NCBI GenBank assembly: GCA_942492445.1
Contig: CALOEW010000063.1
Location: 1-64,000 of the forward strand
DNA length: 64,000 nt
From: NORP240 sp942492445
Lineage (GTDB): Bacteria; Pseudomonadota; Gammaproteobacteria; Pseudomonadales; Pseudohongiellaceae
Reading direction: 5' to 3'
In this document: one piece after another, positions 44,588-53,546 of the stretch
Layout: each line of letters starts with the position of its first letter
Position numbering within the stretch: position 1 is the first letter of the stretch
Program-made: the position numbers and the translations under genes
The notes under the pieces: model-generated
Told to the model about the DNA's origin: nothing
Databases searched by the model: none
Seen by the model: only the letters and a program-made list of their open reading frames with translations

Positions 44588-45716
44588 TCAACGGGCCCAA
44601 TTATAGGTCAGCATCTGCAGGCGTTCATTTCCGCTCTGATCCAGGGGTACCAGATTGCGGTCCAGGCTGAGCAGTTCGGCCAGCTGCCCCTGGCTGCCCT
44701 GGAGCGTGAGATTCAACTCCAGAACTCCGCCATCCAGGGCCGCAACAGTCACCCCATCAACCAGCACCAGCCCCTGCAGGTAACCGACCAGTTCCGCGTA
44801 CGCAGCCAGGCTGGTGACGCCCTCGATTCTCAGGCGGGTGGTTTCCTCACCACTCGGGGACCGCACCACGGCAAAATGCTGCGCAAGTTGCTCTGTGATC
44901 CGGTTGAGCGGGCCGTAAATGTAATCAGCCAGGTCGGTGTCCAGGCTGTCAAAAACCTCCACCTGATCCTGAAACTGGAACTGCCACAAGCCAGCCAGAT
45001 CACCACTGGCCGATATGTAAAGGCGGCCGGCCAGAATACTGTCCGCGGCATACCTGGCGCTGGCCCGGGCAATCGCCTGTTGGTCAAGCCCCCAGATCAT
45101 GTCCGCTGTCAGGTTGCGACGATCCTCAAAATCGAGCACTGGAAACAGAATAGGAATGCCCCGATCGTCGGCGAAGTGCTGCATTAAGGTCCATGATTCC
45201 GGGGTCGGACTCCTGGCTGAGCAGATTGCGTTCACCGGCATCGTTCTGGAGTGCCATCCACACCAGCACACTGGGCCGATTGCTGTCCCAGACAGGGATA
45301 GCCGCCCTCGCCAGCAGCTGGTCAATGAGATCACGAGCAAAGCTGACGTTGAGCAGCTCCTGATCGATATAGGCTGCAGCAGAAAGCGGCTCCGGGGCAG
45401 GATCTGCCAATAACGCAAGCTCCTCCGGTGCCGGTGGCCGTGACTCGGTCCGGTACTCGATCGCTTCCACGAAGTTGCCAGAGTTTTGGAGAGCTTCCTG
45501 GATGCCGGCATTTTCAAGCCAGCGCTGTTCACCGGTTACCTTGACTATGACCGCCGCCAGTGCCTCGCGAAATGCCCTGCTGCGCTCCTGATCGCTTTGA
45601 TTGGCCACCGCCACCTCGTAAGAGTACAACCCGCTCACCGGCAGCCCCAGGAGGGGCACCGGCATCACGCCAAGCGGTAGCAGCAGGCAGAAAAAAAACG
45701 GTTTGAGGCATTGCAT
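44588..45716 (-). CDS. DUF2066 domain exported protein (one frameshift)
   Basis: This is a DUF2066 (PF09839) protein with a signal peptide (MQCLKPFFFCLLLPLGVMP), followed by VSGLYSYEVAVANQSDQERSRAFREALAAVIVKVTG, the family N-terminal motif. An extra base in a four-base run at about 45201-45204 breaks the frame after SQESDP. The rest (LMQHFADDRGIPILFPVLDFED to the end) runs in another frame to 44588. It lies 1 bp upstream of hda and divergent from purM, the conserved location. Role unknown. Confidence 0.88.
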
Positions 45717-45860
45717 TGGCAAATGATACTTGAAATAGGCGTTCGATAGCACATACCGGCTGAAAAGGAGGCACCGGATCAGCAACTTCGAGACCGCGGC
45801 AGACAAGACTCCCCTGCGCCCAGCTGTTAAACTCTGCGCTCTTTTAACCGTCCGGACGGC

Positions 45861-46952
45861 ATGCTGAATCAGGTATCCTTTATGGTTGACGAATCCAACA
45901 ATCCAATCCAGAAACACCAGGCTGCCAGCCTGAGTTATCGGGATGCCGGCGTCGATATCGACGCCGGAAACGCGCTGGTTGAGAATATCAGGAGCGTTAC
46001 GGAACGCACTCGACGTCCGGAAGTTCTCGCCGGTCTGGGTGGCTTCGGCGGCCTTTTCGAATTGCCCCAGGGCTACCGGAACCCGGTTCTGGTCTCAGCA
46101 ACCGATGGGGTCGGTACGAAATTGAAACTGGCTATGAAACTGCAGCAGCACAAGACGGTGGGAATCGACCTGGTAGCCATGTGCGTAAACGATCTCATCG
46201 TCTGTGGTGCCGAACCGCTTTTTTTCCTTGATTACTATGCAAGTGGCAGACTTGACGTGTCATTGGCTACGGACGTGGTTACGGGAATCGGTCGAGGCTG
46301 CGAGCTGGCGGGCTGCGCCTTGATAGGCGGCGAGACAGCGGAGATGCCCGGTATGTATTCTGGCGGCGACTACGACCTGGCGGGATTCGCGGTCGGAGTG
46401 GTTGAAAAGGACAGCATCATCGATTTCAATCAGGTGGCCCCCGGTGACATTCTGATTGGTCTGTTTTCATCGGGCCCCCACTCCAACGGCTATTCCCTCA
46501 TTCGCAAAATCCTGGAACAGGACGGGAGCGACCTGAGTCAGCGGCTCAATGACTGTTCGTTGGGCGAAGCCCTGCTTGCTCCTACCGAGATTTATGTGGC
46601 TGCCATCGCCGAACTCGCACGCCACGTCCGCGTCAAGGCGCTGGCACATATCACCGGCGGAGGAATTCTGGAAAATCTTCCCCGGGTCCTGCCGGACCCG
46701 GTCAGGGCCCGCATCAATCTGTCCAGCTGGCAGTTACCACCTGTGTTTCAATGGCTTCAGGAACGCGGCAACGTGGCGCAGGAGGAAATGTTCCGGACCT
46801 TCAACTGCGGAATCGGTATGATTGTCACAGTTGCCCGGCAGGACGGCGAATCGGCACTGAAACTTCTCCAGTCTTTCAATCGTGGCGCGGCGATCATAGG
46901 CAGTATTGAAGCGTCGGCAGCCGATCGGAAGCGGGTGGTGCTGGATCGTTGA
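45861..46952 (+). CDS. purM: Phosphoribosylformylglycinamidine cyclo-ligase
   Basis: PurM makes aminoimidazole ribotide, the fifth step of purine synthesis. The 363-residue protein has SLSYRDAGVDIDAGNALVENI, the ATP-binding VSATDGVGTKLKLA, GGETAEMPGMY and the later HITGGGILENLPRVLP. The start may be ATG 45882 (MVDESNN), which is nearer the E. coli N terminus; ATG 45861 has GGACGG at good spacing. PurN follows 16 bp later. Confidence 0.97.
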   Translation: MLNQVSFMVDESNNPIQKHQAASLSYRDAGVDIDAGNALVENIRSVTERTRRPEVLAGLGGFGGLFELPQGYRNPVLVSATDGVGTKLKLAMKLQQHKTVGIDLVAMCVNDLIVCGAEPLFFLDYYASGRLDVSLATDVVTGIGRGCELAGCALIGGETAEMPGMYSGGDYDLAGFAVGVVEKDSIIDFNQVAPGDILIGLFSSGPHSNGYSLIRKILEQDGSDLSQRLNDCSLGEALLAPTEIYVAAIAELARHVRVKALAHITGGGILENLPRVLPDPVRARINLSSWQLPPVFQWLQERGNVAQEEMFRTFNCGIGMIVTVARQDGESALKLLQSFNRGAAIIGSIEASAADRKRVVLDR

Positions 46953-46968
46953 CACAGGAGCAGGATGG

Positions 46969-47622
46969 ATGGAACACCAATGTGCAGTTGCGGTCCTCAT
47001 TTCCGGCAACGGCAGCAATCTGCAGGCCCTGATCGATGCCGGTCGGCACAGCAGCTACCGCGTGGTGGCAGTGATCAGCAACAACCCCCAGGCCTACGGT
47101 CTGACCCGTGCCGCCGCCGCCGGAATCCCAACCTACAGCATCGACCACCGGCAATTTCCTGACCGGGGCTCCTTTGATCGCGCCCTGATTGAACAACTGG
47201 ATATTGTCCAGCCGGATCTGGTTGTACTGGCAGGCTTCATGCGCATTCTGTCGCAGCAATTTGTTCAACATTTCGCCCATCGAATTGTCAACATTCACCC
47301 TTCTCTGCTACCGCGCTTTCCCGGCACCAACACCCATCAGCGCGTTCTCGATGCCGGCGACAGGGTACACGGGGCCTCGGTTCACTTCGTTACCGAAGAA
47401 CTGGATGGCGGCCCGGTGATCGCTCATGCCGTGGTCCCTGTCAATCCTGACGATACTGCGTCCACACTGCAGCAACGCGTCCACGGAGAGGAACATCGAA
47501 TCTATCCACGGGTCGTCGACCTTTTCGCCGAAGGGCGTCTGGAGATGCGGAACGACAAAGCCTGGCTGGATGGCAGGGAACTGCCACCCGAAGGTGTGCG
47601 CCTGCAAGGAGACCTGCCATGA
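46969..47622 (+). CDS. purN: Phosphoribosylglycinamide formyltransferase
   Basis: PurN transfers a formyl group from 10-formyl-THF to GAR, the third step of purine synthesis. The 217-residue protein has VLISGNGSNLQALIDA (phosphate loop), the active-site Asn and His in IVNIHPSLLPRFPG, and HGASVHFVTEELDGGPVI with the catalytic Asp. ATG 46969 has AGGAG nearby (46956) and follows the purM stop; an earlier frame start inside purM is rejected. Its stop overlaps DUF3108 by 4 bp. Confidence 0.96.
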   Translation: MEHQCAVAVLISGNGSNLQALIDAGRHSSYRVVAVISNNPQAYGLTRAAAAGIPTYSIDHRQFPDRGSFDRALIEQLDIVQPDLVVLAGFMRILSQQFVQHFAHRIVNIHPSLLPRFPGTNTHQRVLDAGDRVHGASVHFVTEELDGGPVIAHAVVPVNPDDTASTLQQRVHGEEHRIYPRVVDLFAEGRLEMRNDKAWLDGRELPPEGVRLQGDLP

Positions 47623-48356
47623 CCCGGATTTATCTGCAGTCCCTGCTCCTGAACTTGCTGCTCCTGCTGACGGCCGGTTCGGTTGCCGCACAGGAGCTGA
47701 CCACTTATCAGGCAAGCTACTCGGCCAGGTCTTCCGGCCTTTCCGCCAGGGCCGAGCGCAGTCTGGAACGGCTTGAAGAGGGACGCTACAGCCTGAGCCA
47801 GCACATGGCAGTCAGGGTCCTTGGCGCCAGACTCGGCGAGATTGTGGAAAGCAGTCAGTTCTGGTTCGGGGAAACAGGCCTGCTCGCCGATGTCTACAGC
47901 TACAGGCAAACCGGGATTTCCAGTCGAAAACAATCCGTCCGGTTCGAATGGCAACAAGGCTTTGCCAGCAGCAGCGACGACGATGAAACCTGGCAGCTTC
48001 CCCTGTCTCCAGGGATAGTGGATAAGCTGAACTTTCAGGTGCAGATGCGTCTGCTTCTAAAGCAACCGGGGGTCGAAGAACTTGAAGTTCAGCTTGTGAA
48101 CCGGGATGAAATAGAGACGCACCTTTACCGAATTACAGGATCCGAGATCATTGAAACCGGCCTCGGCCGCCTCGATACCCTGAAAGTGGAGCGCGTCAGA
48201 GAACCAGGAAGTCCCCGCAGTACGGTATTCTGGCTTGCCAGGGACTGGCACCTGTTGCTGGTAAAGTTTGTACAAACCGAAGGAACGGGATCCGGTACCG
48301 AGCTGCTGCTCGAGGAAGCCACCGTTGCCGGTCAGGTGGTCACCCCTTTACCCTGA
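47619..48356 (+). CDS. DUF3108 domain exported protein
   Basis: A 245-residue protein has a signal peptide (about 1-25, TAGSVAAQ) and a DUF3108 (PF11306) body: beta-rich, with LTTYQASYSARSSGLSARAERSLE and the later VFWLARDWHLLLVKFVQ. Proteins of this family follow purN in many Gammaproteobacteria. Function is unknown; a periplasmic lipid- or peptidoglycan-linked role has been suggested by fold only. It overlaps purN by 4 bp and the convergent fleQ by 17 bp. Confidence 0.85.
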   Translation: MTRIYLQSLLLNLLLLLTAGSVAAQELTTYQASYSARSSGLSARAERSLERLEEGRYSLSQHMAVRVLGARLGEIVESSQFWFGETGLLADVYSYRQTGISSRKQSVRFEWQQGFASSSDDDETWQLPLSPGIVDKLNFQVQMRLLLKQPGVEELEVQLVNRDEIETHLYRITGSEIIETGLGRLDTLKVERVREPGSPRSTVFWLARDWHLLLVKFVQTEGTGSGTELLLEEATVAGQVVTPLP

Positions 48357-49902
48357 GAATCCGACTGTCACCGCTTGCACCGCTGACAGTGTCTTCAGGG
48401 TCACCACATGAGCCCCCTGCATCGGGTTCGGCCTCCTCATTCTCCTCGATTTTCCTGGGTAAATTGTACTTGCGCATTTTTTCCACCAGGGTCGTGCGCC
48501 TGATATGCAACCGGTCAGCTGCCCGCGCAACCACACCGTTGCTATCTTCCAGGGCCTTGTTGATCAGATCCATCTCGAGGGTGGCCAGGTATTCCTTAAG
48601 GTCCAGACCATCGAGAGGCAGCGACGCAGAATCCTCCACTTCCGGAGCCGGCTCCGGGGGTTGCGAATTCTCCTCTGTTGACCCGGTCACCAGGCTGCCG
48701 CCCAGACCGCCAGTTGTAACACCGATATACAGGTGAGGGGGTAGATCTTTTTCACCTACGATACCGTGAGGGTAGAGGATCGCCATGCGTTCGACCAGGT
48801 TCGCCAGCTCCCTGACATTACCAGGCCAGTGATAATTTTTCAGCGCGGCGATGGCGCCGGAATTGAAGCGAACGGATCCGCGATTTTCACTTTCCATCGT
48901 GGAAATTAGCTCGTTCAGAAGCAGCGGAATGTCTTCAGTGCGCTCCCGGAGTGGCGGCATCTCGATGGGGAACACGTTGATTCGGTAATACAGGTCCTGA
49001 CGAAAATCCCCCTGTTCGATCATGGCTTCGAGGTTCTGGTGGGTGGCGGCTATGATTCTGACATCAGTGCTGATGGTCTTGATGCCACCCACCCTTTCGA
49101 AACTGCGCTCCTGCAGTACGCGCAGCAGTTTCACCTGCATGTTCAGCGGCATGTCACCGATTTCATCAAGGAAAAGCGTGCCGCCGTTTGCCAGTTCAAA
49201 ACGTCCTTCCCGCGACGATGTAGCGCCCGTAAACGCCCCTTTCTCGTGACCGAACAATTCGCTTTCCAGCAACTCTCTCGGTATCGCGCCACAGTTGATT
49301 GGAACAAAGGGCTCCTCGGCCCGCGGGGAATTCAGGTGGAGATTTCTCGCTACCACTTCCTTGCCGGTGCCTGATTCTCCGGTAATCAATACTGTCACTT
49401 CCTTGCTGGCAACCTGCCCCATCAGCTGGCGTACCTGTTGGACTCGCGTGCTGTTGCCTACCAGGCTGCGAAACATGTTGTAATCCCTGACGCCACCGAG
49501 ATCGCGCAGGCGGTTGTAGTTGTCACGAAATACCTTGGCCTGGTGCAACGCATCAAGCAAAGGTTGGTAGGTCAGTGGGAAGCCCAGTTCCCCGGTGATA
49601 TTCTTGAAATTGTCGCCTCCTGGCAGGTTGGCCAGCCGACCCTCTCCCAGCAGGATCACGGGAAGACCCTTGTCCCATGCATGTAACTGCAACAGCAGTT
49701 CAGAGACACCGAGTTCACGACATTGCCCCACCATGACCAGACAGAACCTGGCAGGAGCGGTGTAGTCGCTTCCCCGTGAGGCCAGCCACCCCCTGCTGTT
49801 ACCCGCCACCATCCTTTCGCCGAGGAAGCCGAGAATCACTTCCAGGTCGCGTCGAGACCTGTCGTCGTCGTCAATAAAGAGGATCTTGTTATTGTCAGCC
49901 AA
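48340..49902 (-). CDS. fleQ: Sigma-54-dependent flagellar master regulator FleQ
   Basis: FleQ is an AAA+ enhancer-binding protein that switches on flagellar genes with sigma-54 and responds to cyclic di-GMP. From TTG 49902 it has a FleQ-type receiver-like domain (ADNNKILFIDDDDRSRRDLEVILGFLGE), lacking a normal phosphorylation pattern. The central ATPase has Walker A GESGTGKEVVARNLH, GAFTGA and FLDEIGDMPLNMQ. The Fis-type helix-turn-helix is GVVARAADRLHIRRTTLVEKMRKY. An upstream TTG at 49962 is possible. It matches Pseudomonas FleQ closely along its length, but no other flagellar operon lies beside it. Confidence 0.9.
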   Translation of the reverse strand: MADNNKILFIDDDDRSRRDLEVILGFLGERMVAGNSRGWLASRGSDYTAPARFCLVMVGQCRELGVSELLLQLHAWDKGLPVILLGEGRLANLPGGDNFKNITGELGFPLTYQPLLDALHQAKVFRDNYNRLRDLGGVRDYNMFRSLVGNSTRVQQVRQLMGQVASKEVTVLITGESGTGKEVVARNLHLNSPRAEEPFVPINCGAIPRELLESELFGHEKGAFTGATSSREGRFELANGGTLFLDEIGDMPLNMQVKLLRVLQERSFERVGGIKTISTDVRIIAATHQNLEAMIEQGDFRQDLYYRINVFPIEMPPLRERTEDIPLLLNELISTMESENRGSVRFNSGAIAALKNYHWPGNVRELANLVERMAILYPHGIVGEKDLPPHLYIGVTTGGLGGSLVTGSTEENSQPPEPAPEVEDSASLPLDGLDLKEYLATLEMDLINKALEDSNGVVARAADRLHIRRTTLVEKMRKYNLPRKIEENEEAEPDAGGSCGDPEDTVSGASGDSRILRVKG

Positions 49903-50480
49903 CGGGAAATTCCAATTGTAAGCTTCTTGAAGTCTGATACCGGGAAATGGAGAGTGTGGCAACTGAATCGCAAACCGACTTTGCCGCGCCGCACCTGAGC
50001 TTAGCAGATTTTAAACTGTCCTGCGCCATCGATTCACTGCCGGCCGCTGCCAGGGCCCCGGGGGTGAGTAACGAATCGTGCCGGCCCACAAGAGTCATGC
50101 CCTTGCCAGGGAAGCTCGGAATAATGAATCTCTGATTCATTACCGCAATGCTTCGGCTTCCAGGCGAGTTCACTGACGGGGCGCGTTGACGGCAGCATCG
50201 TCCCTGGCCACAATGTCGGTCAGGGAATCAGGCGCAGACAAACCGCGCGGCGGCAGACTTCACTGGCAAGGCTGCCGGGCTCCCCGGGCAGGTGGCAGGT
50301 TCAGAAAGGCTATTACCTGCCGTGGTCCGGATTCCGACTGTCTGGGCGAATCGGATGCTGACCGGCCCCGGCTGGCAATGGAGAAAAAGGGAAGCGTATC
50401 ACATTTCTGGCAGTGGTTTTAAAGATCTGAAGTCGGCTGTCGTTATAAGTGGAACCCGGTTTTCGAAAAATGAAATCGCA
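49903..50480. other. 578-bp intergenic region between fleQ and flgM
   Basis: This divergent interval must carry the fleQ and flgM promoters. Short open frames on both strands (49947-50135 and 49895-50173) lack homology. A perfect 9-bp inverted repeat lies at 50122-50142. I looked for sigma-54 (TGGCAC-N5-TTGC) sites and found none clear. Its right half is GC-rich with no recognisable feature. Confidence 0.5.
50122..50142. promoter_or_regulatory. Perfect 9-bp inverted repeat, candidate operator
   Basis: TAATGAATC, then TCT, then GATTCATTA form a perfect dyad in the fleQ-flgM gap. The AT-rich arms and 3-base centre suit a dimeric regulator site. It does not match the known FleQ site, and no T-run makes a terminator unlikely. 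Confidence 0.4.
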
Positions 50481-50816
50481 GTGAAAAAAATCGACTCGCA
50501 GGCGAAAAACAAGAAGGAACACCGGGATGGCGAGTCCGGTAACGTTGCACCTCTTTCATTACAGAAGCAGATTACCGACGGTCATCAGGTCAAGAAAAAC
50601 GACCTGGATACACTGCAGGATGACGAATTACGGAAGGATCTAGAATTGTTAGCCAGAATGAGAGAACGGATTGACCATCTTCCCGAAATCGACACCGCCC
50701 GGATAGTTCAGATTCACGAACAGATCATGCGCGGTGAGTACCGGGTGAGCAGTGAAAGACTGGCTGAAAAACTGGGCCGGTTTGAAATGGACATTCAGGA
50801 CTCGTCCTCTAATTGA
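50481..50816 (+). CDS. flgM: Anti-sigma-28 factor FlgM
   Basis: FlgM holds sigma-28 (FliA) inactive until the hook is finished. The 111-residue protein is disordered and Lys/Gln-rich at first. Its C-terminal part matches FlgM: LLARMRERIDHLPEIDTARI, then HEQIMRGEYRVSSERLAEKL, then GRFE. GTG 50481 (VKKIDSQ) is chosen because it gives the usual length; the long upstream frame looks non-coding. The usual partner flgN and the flg/fli genes are not adjacent. The 3' end overlaps the convergent glycosyltransferase by 22 bp. Confidence 0.82.
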   Translation: MKKIDSQAKNKKEHRDGESGNVAPLSLQKQITDGHQVKKNDLDTLQDDELRKDLELLARMRERIDHLPEIDTARIVQIHEQIMRGEYRVSSERLAEKLGRFEMDIQDSSSN

Positions 50817-51445
50817 AAATTCAGTGGCGGCTGCAATTCAGCCAGCCTCACCAGATCATCAGCCCGATCCACGTCCCAGCGGGTGGCCAGCAGGCCATAA
50901 TCAACACCACCGTTTTCGAGACGTTCCAGCGTGGTCGACAGAACCCGAGCCGTCCCCCAGGGTATATCGATAAACAATTCCTCCCGGCACTCCCGCAACC
51001 CCAACAGCACATAGCCCCCGTCGTCTGCCGGACCGATTACCGCCTGTCGCCCTCCCCGAAGTTGCCGCAGCGCATCTTCCAGGTAATCAACATCGACAGA
51101 AGGACAGTCAGTCCCCAGCAACAGCACCGCTGCCGACTCCTTGAGCGCCTCAGCGACCGCTGCCCTCATTCGCTCTCCGAGGTCATCTCCCTGCTGCCGC
51201 CGAACGGGCACTTTCAAGTCCATCGAGCGTATCTGAGGATTGTCAGGGTTACCGCTGACCCACAGTTCCCAGGGTGCAAGGTTGGCATCCTGTAATCTGC
51301 GCACCTGATACCTCAACATGGCGCAATACAGCTGAAAGGCCTTTCGTGGTCCGATTGCCTCATGCAGTCGCGTCTTTACCTTGCCGTAAACCGGTTCCCT
51401 GGCGAACAGCAGGATGCGTATTTCCGGGTATCTGGTCATTGCCAC
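50795..51445 (-). CDS. TIGR04282-type glycosyltransferase (DUF2064)
   Basis: A 216-residue nucleotide-sugar-type transferase has RILLFAREPVYGKVKTRL, the metal-binding LLLGTDCPSVDVDYL, and IGPADDGGYVLLGL, all diagnostic of TIGR04282/DUF2064. The family is often labelled 'arsenosugar biosynthesis glycosyltransferase' from gene neighbourhoods, but that role is not shown here. The start may be MTRYPE at 51439. It follows the TIGR04283 partner by 8 bp and likely acts with it. Confidence 0.88.
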   Translation of the reverse strand: MAMTRYPEIRILLFAREPVYGKVKTRLHEAIGPRKAFQLYCAMLRYQVRRLQDANLAPWELWVSGNPDNPQIRSMDLKVPVRRQQGDDLGERMRAAVAEALKESAAVLLLGTDCPSVDVDYLEDALRQLRGGRQAVIGPADDGGYVLLGLRECREELFIDIPWGTARVLSTTLERLENGGVDYGLLATRWDVDRADDLVRLAELQPPLNFQLEDES

Positions 51446-51453
51446 TCCAGGAT

Positions 51454-52140
51454 TCAGGGACCGCGGCTGTAATACTTTCTGACCAGAACCTCAGGACTGG
51501 CCCCAAAAAAATACAACAGCCGCAGCCACCACATCAGCAGCACCGTCGACAGAATGCCGCGCTCTTCCCAGCGCCGGCTGGAGGTGGTGACCGGTTGCCT
51601 GATACGTCGCGGCCAGGCCACGGCGCGCAACTGCTTGCTCAAGGCCACGTCCTCCATCAGGGGAATGGAAGGATAACCGCCCACCCGCTGAAATACTCGC
51701 CTTGCGACAAACACGGCCTGATCGCCCGTGGCAACGCCGGTCAGATGGGAGCGCCAATTGACACATGCTGCAATAACCCTGAATACAATCCGCCTTCCCG
51801 AGAGCCGGAGATCGAACCTGCCCCAGACCGAGCCTTCTGCCTGCAGCACCTGAACAATGCAGTCGATGGCATTGTCCGGCAACCGCGTATCCGCGTGCAG
51901 GAACAGCAGTACCTCGCCGTCGGCAAGCTCGGCGCCCCGGTTCATCTGCCTGGCCCGCCCCCGTTCGCACACGGTAAAGACATCACACAATCCTTTCGAT
52001 ACCGATTCCACGCCGTCATCACTGCCTCCGTCTACAACGACGATCTGGTGTCCACCCTGGCGATAGATCTGAAGTGAATTCAATTGCTCCAGGAGCTGCT
52101 TCGAGTCATTGATGACCGGTATAATTATGCTTACTTTCAA
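51454..52140 (-). CDS. TIGR04283-type family 2 glycosyltransferase
   Basis: A 228-residue GT2 protein has VSIIIPVINDSKQLLEQL, the nucleotide-binding VVVDGGSDDGV, the DXD-like LFLHADTRLPDNA, and VATGDQAVFVARRVFQRVGGYPSIPLMEDVALSKQL, matching TIGR04283. A C-terminal hydrophobic stretch (STVLLMWWLRLLYFFG) suggests membrane association. It is paired with the TIGR04282 gene downstream on the same strand, the usual arrangement. Substrate unknown; an arsenic link via arsC 9 kb away is only suggestive. Confidence 0.88.
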   Translation of the reverse strand: MKVSIIIPVINDSKQLLEQLNSLQIYRQGGHQIVVVDGGSDDGVESVSKGLCDVFTVCERGRARQMNRGAELADGEVLLFLHADTRLPDNAIDCIVQVLQAEGSVWGRFDLRLSGRRIVFRVIAACVNWRSHLTGVATGDQAVFVARRVFQRVGGYPSIPLMEDVALSKQLRAVAWPRRIRQPVTTSSRRWEERGILSTVLLMWWLRLLYFFGASPEVLVRKYYSRGP

Positions 52141-52647
52141 AAGGTTAAAGCCTTATCTTAAACCGCCGTCAGCGGCTCCGCCGCGCTCCGGAACGACGCC
52201 TGGGATACAGCGGCTGACGTACTCAAGGCCCCTGGCAGCGAGGGCCGGTTTCTGTGCCTGCCTTCCGCTGGCCTCAGGCACCCCCGGCGGCAAAATCCAG
52301 TACCTACTGACATCCAGACAGGTATTTCCAGCGTATTGCCAAAGGGTCAAGTGTAACCGCATCCCGACATTGTTCTGAAGGAACCTGTGAAGTACCACGA
52401 GAAAAAAACCCCCTGGATCGATTAAGCTTCCGTTAAGTGGTACTAAACTACGCTGAAAAGCAGAAACGGCCAGCAAGAAATTAAACTGCCAAACGATCTT
52501 GTAATATGAAGACTGATGGTTTTAAATACGCGGCCGATACCAGCCGTAAGCATTGGAGCAACTCCGCGGTTACGATAACCTTACCAGGCCATTCAGTCAG
52601 CAGAATTAACGCGCCCCAGTCGCTCTTCGCGAGTGAGAACTCAGACT
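52141..52647. other. 507-bp intergenic region with inverted repeats
   Basis: Two short dyads are visible: CGTCAGCGGCT (52167-52177) with AGCGGCTGACG (52209-52219), and perfect AGTACCAC (52391-52398) with GTGGTACT (52437-52444). A possible promoter for the small downstream gene is TTGTAA (52499-52504), 17 bp, TTAAAT (52522-52527). GGAACCTGTGA at 52380 resembles the end of the repeat family seen at 53.8 kb. No gene is convincing here. Confidence 0.5.
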
Positions 52648-52875
52648 ATGAATGCTAGGAATTTTTACATCATAGCGACATCGCCGGACGAACCAAGCCT
52701 GCAGGTCAATATCTCAGGCCCGTACCTGACCAGGCAGGCGGCTCAGGCTGACCTGACGGCGGCAATCGATGAGGCGGCGACCATAGATCCCAGCGCGCGA
52801 CATTACGTTTACAGTATCTCCAGAATCGAATGTCGCAAACCTGGCGTCATTCAACACATGGCCAGCCACGCCTGA
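52648..52875 (+). CDS. Small hypothetical protein, 75 aa
   Basis: From ATG 52648 (MNARNFYIIATSP) a soluble 75-residue protein runs to a normal stop; an upstream GTG at 52633 is possible. It has an alpha/beta feel: a beta strand, GPYLTRQAAQADLTAAIDEA helix, then HYVYSISRIECRKPG. I know no family for it. No signal peptide or metal motif is seen. Candidate promoter elements lie 120-150 bp upstream. Confidence 0.55.
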   Translation: MNARNFYIIATSPDEPSLQVNISGPYLTRQAAQADLTAAIDEAATIDPSARHYVYSISRIECRKPGVIQHMASHA

Positions 52876-52990
52876 CAAATCCAAGACTTCCGGGGTGTCC
52901 TGAATCGATACCCTGCCGACCCGGAGAGCCGGATTCCGCGGTCTATACCATCACCGGCGCACAATGTGCCGGGCATCCCCTACTCGGCAA

Positions 52991-53389
52991 TCAGAACTGG
53001 AACGAATAGAAAAGTCCCTTGTGTCCGACGCTGATAGTGGTGTCGCCCAGATCGAAAACCAGCCCGACATTGTTTTTGCGGCTGATTTTGGTCCGACCAA
53101 AATACAGCGCCTCGGAAAACTGCCAGCCGAGCAGCTTGCGATCATTGGCAAGACGGAATCTGCCTGGCTTGAACAGTTCCCCGTCATTCCGGTTGCCGAC
53201 TGCCTCACTGCGGTTCGACAACTCCTCGGCTTCCGCCCCACTATCAAACGGGATCAGTTTGATCGTTTTCAGCTGATCGACCTCGGCATGTCCGCCGGCG
53301 CTCAGTGTTGACAGAATCAAGCCCGACAGTACCAGCGCTACCATCAGACTCCATGGGTTATTCTCCGGTATCCTGATTACCTTCGTCAT
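52991..53389 (-). CDS. Hypothetical exported protein, 132 aa
   Basis: The protein has an N-terminal hydrophobic segment (about 14-34, SLMVALVLSGLILSTLSAGGHA), probably a signal peptide. A soluble part follows, ending GLVFDLGDTTISVGHKGLFYSFQF. The C-terminal phenylalanine and alternating pattern resemble the last strand of outer-membrane barrels, but the protein is too short for a full barrel. No family is recognised. It converges on the 75-residue protein; the 115-bp gap holds a weak GC stem-loop near 52955-52975. Confidence 0.6.
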   Translation of the reverse strand: MTKVIRIPENNPWSLMVALVLSGLILSTLSAGGHAEVDQLKTIKLIPFDSGAEAEELSNRSEAVGNRNDGELFKPGRFRLANDRKLLGWQFSEALYFGRTKISRKNNVGLVFDLGDTTISVGHKGLFYSFQF

Positions 53390-53546
53390 GCTCGCCTCCA
53401 GTCCTCACCAACAGGCCATGAAAGTTCTCATTGTGGCGGGCTTACGGGTCAGAAAAAGGCGCATCGTGTGACAATTTATGGAAAATCGTGGCAATACCAT
53501 GGCAAAGGCTTTGCCCCCGGTTCCTGTAATGGTAGCTTTGCAGACC

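Noticed and set aside
49903..50480. Sigma-54 promoter for fleQ or flgM
   Set aside because: No TGGCAC-N5-TTGC match with proper spacing was found by eye.
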